Positions 62,201-64,000 of a stretch of DNA of 64,000 nucleotides are shown here, one piece after another. The DNA is taken from contig VXCM01000047.1 in assembly GCA_014773175.1 (NCBI GenBank), forward strand, positions 310,001-374,000. Direction: 5' to 3'. The stretch is from Lucifuga dentata (lineage: Eukaryota; Chordata; Actinopteri; Ophidiiformes; Bythitidae). The notes beneath the pieces were generated by a model, which searched no databases, was not told where the DNA came from, and worked only from the letters and a program-made list of their open reading frames with translations. The translations under genes and the position numbers were made by a program. How positions within the stretch are numbered: the stretch's first letter is position 1; each line of letters starts with the position of its first letter.

Positions 62201-63791
62201 GCAGGTCATCGATGTACATTTGGTACCAGTAGTGATTCTTGATAGCATAGACAAAGGCGTCCCGTTTAGCTTTGTCCAGGTCAATTTCACAGTATGTTGT
62301 TTGCAAGACTTCATCTACAGAGATTAAAAATACATAATTAGAACTGTTAGATCAAAGTGAAAACCCACGTCAGACAAAAGGCTTCAATGAGAATTGGAAA
62401 CTGATCAATCCTATGCTCTTATTAGTACAAATGCAGTTCAACGAGTGAAAGCAGGTGACAGGTGAATACCTCTGAACTTTATGTCGAGGCCACTGAATTC
62501 CAGTTCCACTCCCTGCAGAGCCTCTCCAAGTGTTTCATGGTAATGGCTGATGGTCTTCTTGGAGCCCGCACAGAAGGGCAAAGAGAAATACTTGTACGTC
62601 TCCTGGCGGTTGTGGTAAGGCCCCACTGTGTTCATCCATAAAACTACCTCCTCCTTTTGTGTGTACTGGAAAAGAGACAAGTGCTTTGTTGTGAGGTCCA
62701 GGAGCTCTGCTTGTCCTACATATTTCATATTACAGTTATCTAAATATTCTAACAAACAAACAAAATGTCTGAATTACACAGGTGTTCATCTGCAGACCAC
62801 CTTTTAACCACACAACTACAGCAGCACTGAATCTTGACTTGAGTTTAAAAGAGGCTGGCCTGTCAAAAGCCTCATATTTCCAGTGAAACAGGCTAGGAAA
62901 CAATTGTACTGATATTCAAATACAAACATACCTACATTAACAGCTTGTTGTTATAGCTGCCTTACTGTAACATTCCAAAATGATATTTTCTTACAGTTTA
63001 AAGTAACTTCAGCGCTATACCTGTTTTACCTGTTTAGTCTACAGCATTCATACATTAGCTAGCTGGATTCTATGGCGGAGACGCTGTAACGTAGTTTGAT
63101 ATCTTTTTTTTATCCGGTTGTAATCAGAACGCCTTGGCCTGCCAAGAACTACCCATAGGCCTTGGTATTAAACCGGTGTTTCTGTATTAAAGCATGATAA
63201 TACTTAGCGTTGACGCTAACATAACGTTGACCGATAAAACAACCAGCTCAGCCCTCATTTCAGAAAAAAAAAAAAAAAAAAAAAAAAGGCTGTTTTATCA
63301 TGATTACGGAGAGACTAATAGCTTTCTGTATTCCTGCAGCCAGTGTTGCTTATTCTGGTGAACTAGCTAGCATAACTTAGGTGCAGTTTCCGCCGGTGCT
63401 CAAGACAACTTGGAACGTGGAAGATAAGCTAATAAGCTAGCAAGCAAACGTTTGCCACAAGCACTTAAGTTTGTCAGTGGTGACACGTTAGCTAGTTAAT
63501 TTAAGGTAAATATGTTCGGTAGCTCACTAACTGTGCAGACATAAAGCTACAGGTCGAGCTGTGCGCTGTGACATGTCATAAATTCAGTCTTTCCGTAGCA
63601 GCTAGCCACCGCAGCTAGTTAGCAGGTTACACAGAGCACAAACGTCCATTATTTTCTGGCTCCCTCTTTTCAATCGGCCTCTCAACGCGCTGTCTTACCG
63701 TGTGTTCGTGTTCATCTGCGTCGACAGGTAACGAAGAGCATACTACAGCGAGAAACAACGCCACTGCTACCTTCCACCGGCAAGACCCCAT
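50250..63791 (-). CDS. tm9sf3: Transmembrane 9 superfamily member 3 (nonaspanin)
   Basis: Nine-pass membrane protein of the Golgi/endosome system; nonaspanins sort membrane cargo. Exons: 63699-63791, 62470-62665, 62192-62314, 60307-60467, 60056-60133, 58728-58859, 58433-58599, 56995-57089, 56730-56860, 55489-55628, 53446-53514, 53209-53355, 52153-52236, 51916-51992, 50250-50317. They encode 586 aa (human 589), all GT-AG and in phase. A signal peptide covers residues 1 to about 24, ending near VDADEHEHT. The luminal domain has [24 protein letters not shown]-like [17 protein letters not shown] and [20 protein letters not shown]. The membrane part has [73 protein letters not shown] and [15 protein letters not shown]. 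The end [10 protein letters not shown] fits family COPI/KxD-type tails. Other TM9SF members are excluded by these blocks. Introns carry several MITEs. Confidence 0.98.
50499..51134. mobile_element. TTAA-ended MITE, copy C (tm9sf3 intron 14)
   Basis: Ends are TTTAAAGGACCATACCAGC and GGTATGGTCCTTTAA. Compared with copy B it carries extra internal sequence at about 50770-50845, which includes an inverted pair (AGTGATCTGAAAATG / CATTTTCAGATCACT). It has no coding capacity. Confidence 0.85.
52880..53115. mobile_element. Diverged right half of a related element (tm9sf3 intron 12)
   Basis: Words AACATTGAATTTTAAG, AAGGGTGTACCACC, AAATACAGTTTTA, ACTGTCAGTAATGTAAAGTG and ATGGGCTCAAACGG match the right part of the 53789-55020 element. 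The left end is absent. Confidence 0.55.
53789..55020. mobile_element. Related TTAA-ended element (subfamily 2) split by a nested insertion (tm9sf3 intron 10)
   Basis: It starts TTAAAGGAGCATACCGGTG, with a 16-bp tandem duplication of its start (GAGCATACCGGTGAAT twice at about 53797-53833). Its body resembles the MITE family. The right end resumes at 54956 (GTCAGTAATGTAATGTG, TTGGGCTCACACATG). A second element sits at 54279-54955. Confidence 0.6.
54279..54955. mobile_element. Nested hAT-type non-autonomous element with 8-bp target duplication
   Basis: Host sequence ATTGTTGT is present at 54271-54278 and again at 54956-54963, an exact 8-bp duplication. Ends are TAAGTGGCAATTTTG and, reversed, TAGGGATGGCAATTTG. 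An 8-bp duplication and short inverted ends are hAT hallmarks. Inside is a minus-strand fragment of the common fish repeat (54520-54700) and an artefactual 67-bp duplication around N 54599 (54532-54598 = 54600-54666). Confidence 0.75.
57738..58210. repeat. Common teleost repeat interrupted by a 299-bp element (tm9sf3 intron 7)
   Basis: The 5' part (CCGGTTTCCATCCACAGTCC, TGTGAATGTGAATGATCTTG) and the 3' part (AATGCTGGGATGGACTCTGC) belong to the same family as 1436-1735. They are split by the insertion at 57864-58162. Confidence 0.65.
57864..58162. mobile_element. 299-bp non-autonomous DNA transposon with CAGTGTTTCCCA ends
   Basis: Twelve-bp inverted ends (CAGTGTTTCCCA ... TGGGAAACACTG) are flanked by CAAGT on both sides (57859-57863 and 58163-58167). 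There is no ORF of note. The CAGTG ends suggest a hAT-like or related cut-and-paste family; the visible duplication is 5 bp rather than 8, so the superfamily is uncertain. Confidence 0.75.
59057..59730. mobile_element. TTAA-ended MITE, copy D (tm9sf3 intron 5)
   Basis: Ends are TTAAAGGACCATACTGACC and GGCCAGTATGGTCCTTCAA, with inner terminal repeats as in copy B. It contains an artefactual 66-bp duplication around N 59199 (59133-59198 = 59200-59265). The real length is about 607 bp. Confidence 0.85.
59894..59923. repeat. Short inverted repeat (13-bp arms, 4-nt loop)
   Basis: AAACATTTGGCTA and TAGCCAAATGTTT pair perfectly around CCAT in tm9sf3 intron 5, shortly after MITE copy D. Probably a local template-switch product. 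Confidence 0.8.
60468..62191. other. tm9sf3 intron 3
   Basis: A 1.7-kb AT-rich intron with a poly-A run near 60790 and a poly-T/N tract at 61491-61506. I see no gene, RNA or clear mobile element inside it. Confidence 0.7.
62666..63698. other. tm9sf3 intron 1
   Basis: A 1-kb first intron with a poly-A run near 63265-63287 and repeated 'gctagc/taagctag' words around 63350-63620. No coding or RNA gene is seen. Confidence 0.7.
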
Positions 63792-64000
63792 TATTTTCGG
63801 CGAAACTGCAGAAAGATTGGGGATGTTAGCTTTGTAGGGCTATCCCACCTTCTTCCTGGTTGTATGACAGAAGCAATTTTTTAGGGATGCTCTCGTACGC
63901 ATATGGCGTAAGCGCCTCACGAGCGCTCATCGCACACAGGCAGGATTGGTTCATGTAGATCACGTGGCTCATAACGTCCAGTAACGTTGGAGAGTGGTGG
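63792..64000 (-). promoter_or_regulatory. tm9sf3: tm9sf3 5' UTR and proximal promoter
   Basis: The 209 bp upstream of the tm9sf3 start codon hold an ETS-type CTTCCTGG (63853-63860), an inverted CCAAT (GATTGGTTC at about 63944) and CpG-containing sequence. There is no TATA box near a plausible start site. This fits a housekeeping promoter; the site calls are by motif only. Confidence 0.4.

Overview
This is a piece of a vertebrate nuclear chromosome, almost certainly from a teleost fish. It carries six intron-split protein genes with GT-AG splice sites, teleost-style interspersed repeats and AATAAA polyadenylation signals. Compact genes (13-15 exons in 5-14 kb) fit a percomorph-type genome; that placement is inference.

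Layout: 1-13.9 kb is gene-free flank on the 3' side of emx2, with repeats, microsatellites and one striking inverted repeat. emx2 (- strand, 3 exons, 247 aa) lies at 14.9-18.2 kb. eif3a (- strand, 22 exons, about 1229 aa once an assembly error is allowed for) lies at 21.4-29.8 kb. dennd10/fam45a (+ strand, 9 exons, 351 aa) lies at 31.9-35.9 kb and is head-to-head with eif3a. sfxn4 (- strand, 14 exons, 313 aa) lies at 37.4-41.9 kb, tail-to-tail with dennd10. prdx3 (+ strand, 7 exons, 248 aa) lies at 42.8-48.4 kb and is head-to-head with sfxn4 across 844 bp. tm9sf3 (- strand, 15 exons, 586 aa) lies at 50.3-63.8 kb, convergent with prdx3. The order EMX2-EIF3A-DENND10-SFXN4-PRDX3 is the order I know from human 10q26; tm9sf3 is an addition relative to human.

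The genes share no single pathway: emx2 is a forebrain/urogenital transcription factor, eif3a a translation initiation scaffold, dennd10 an endosomal DENN protein, tm9sf3 a secretory-pathway nonaspanin. sfxn4 and prdx3 are both mitochondrial and share an upstream region.

I found no operon, CRISPR array, rRNA, tRNA or clearly new biological system. The most notable observations are: (1) a systematic assembly artefact, single Ns joining exact 61-73 bp repeats of their flanks, which breaks the reading frame of eif3a exon 11 and prdx3 exon 6; (2) a perfect 24-bp-stem hairpin centred in a 111-bp sfxn4 intron; (3) a family of about 0.6 kb TTAA-ended elements with roughly 90-bp terminal inverted repeats, found only in the sfxn4-prdx3-tm9sf3 half; (4) an antisense, protein-like decayed ORF in prdx3 intron 1.
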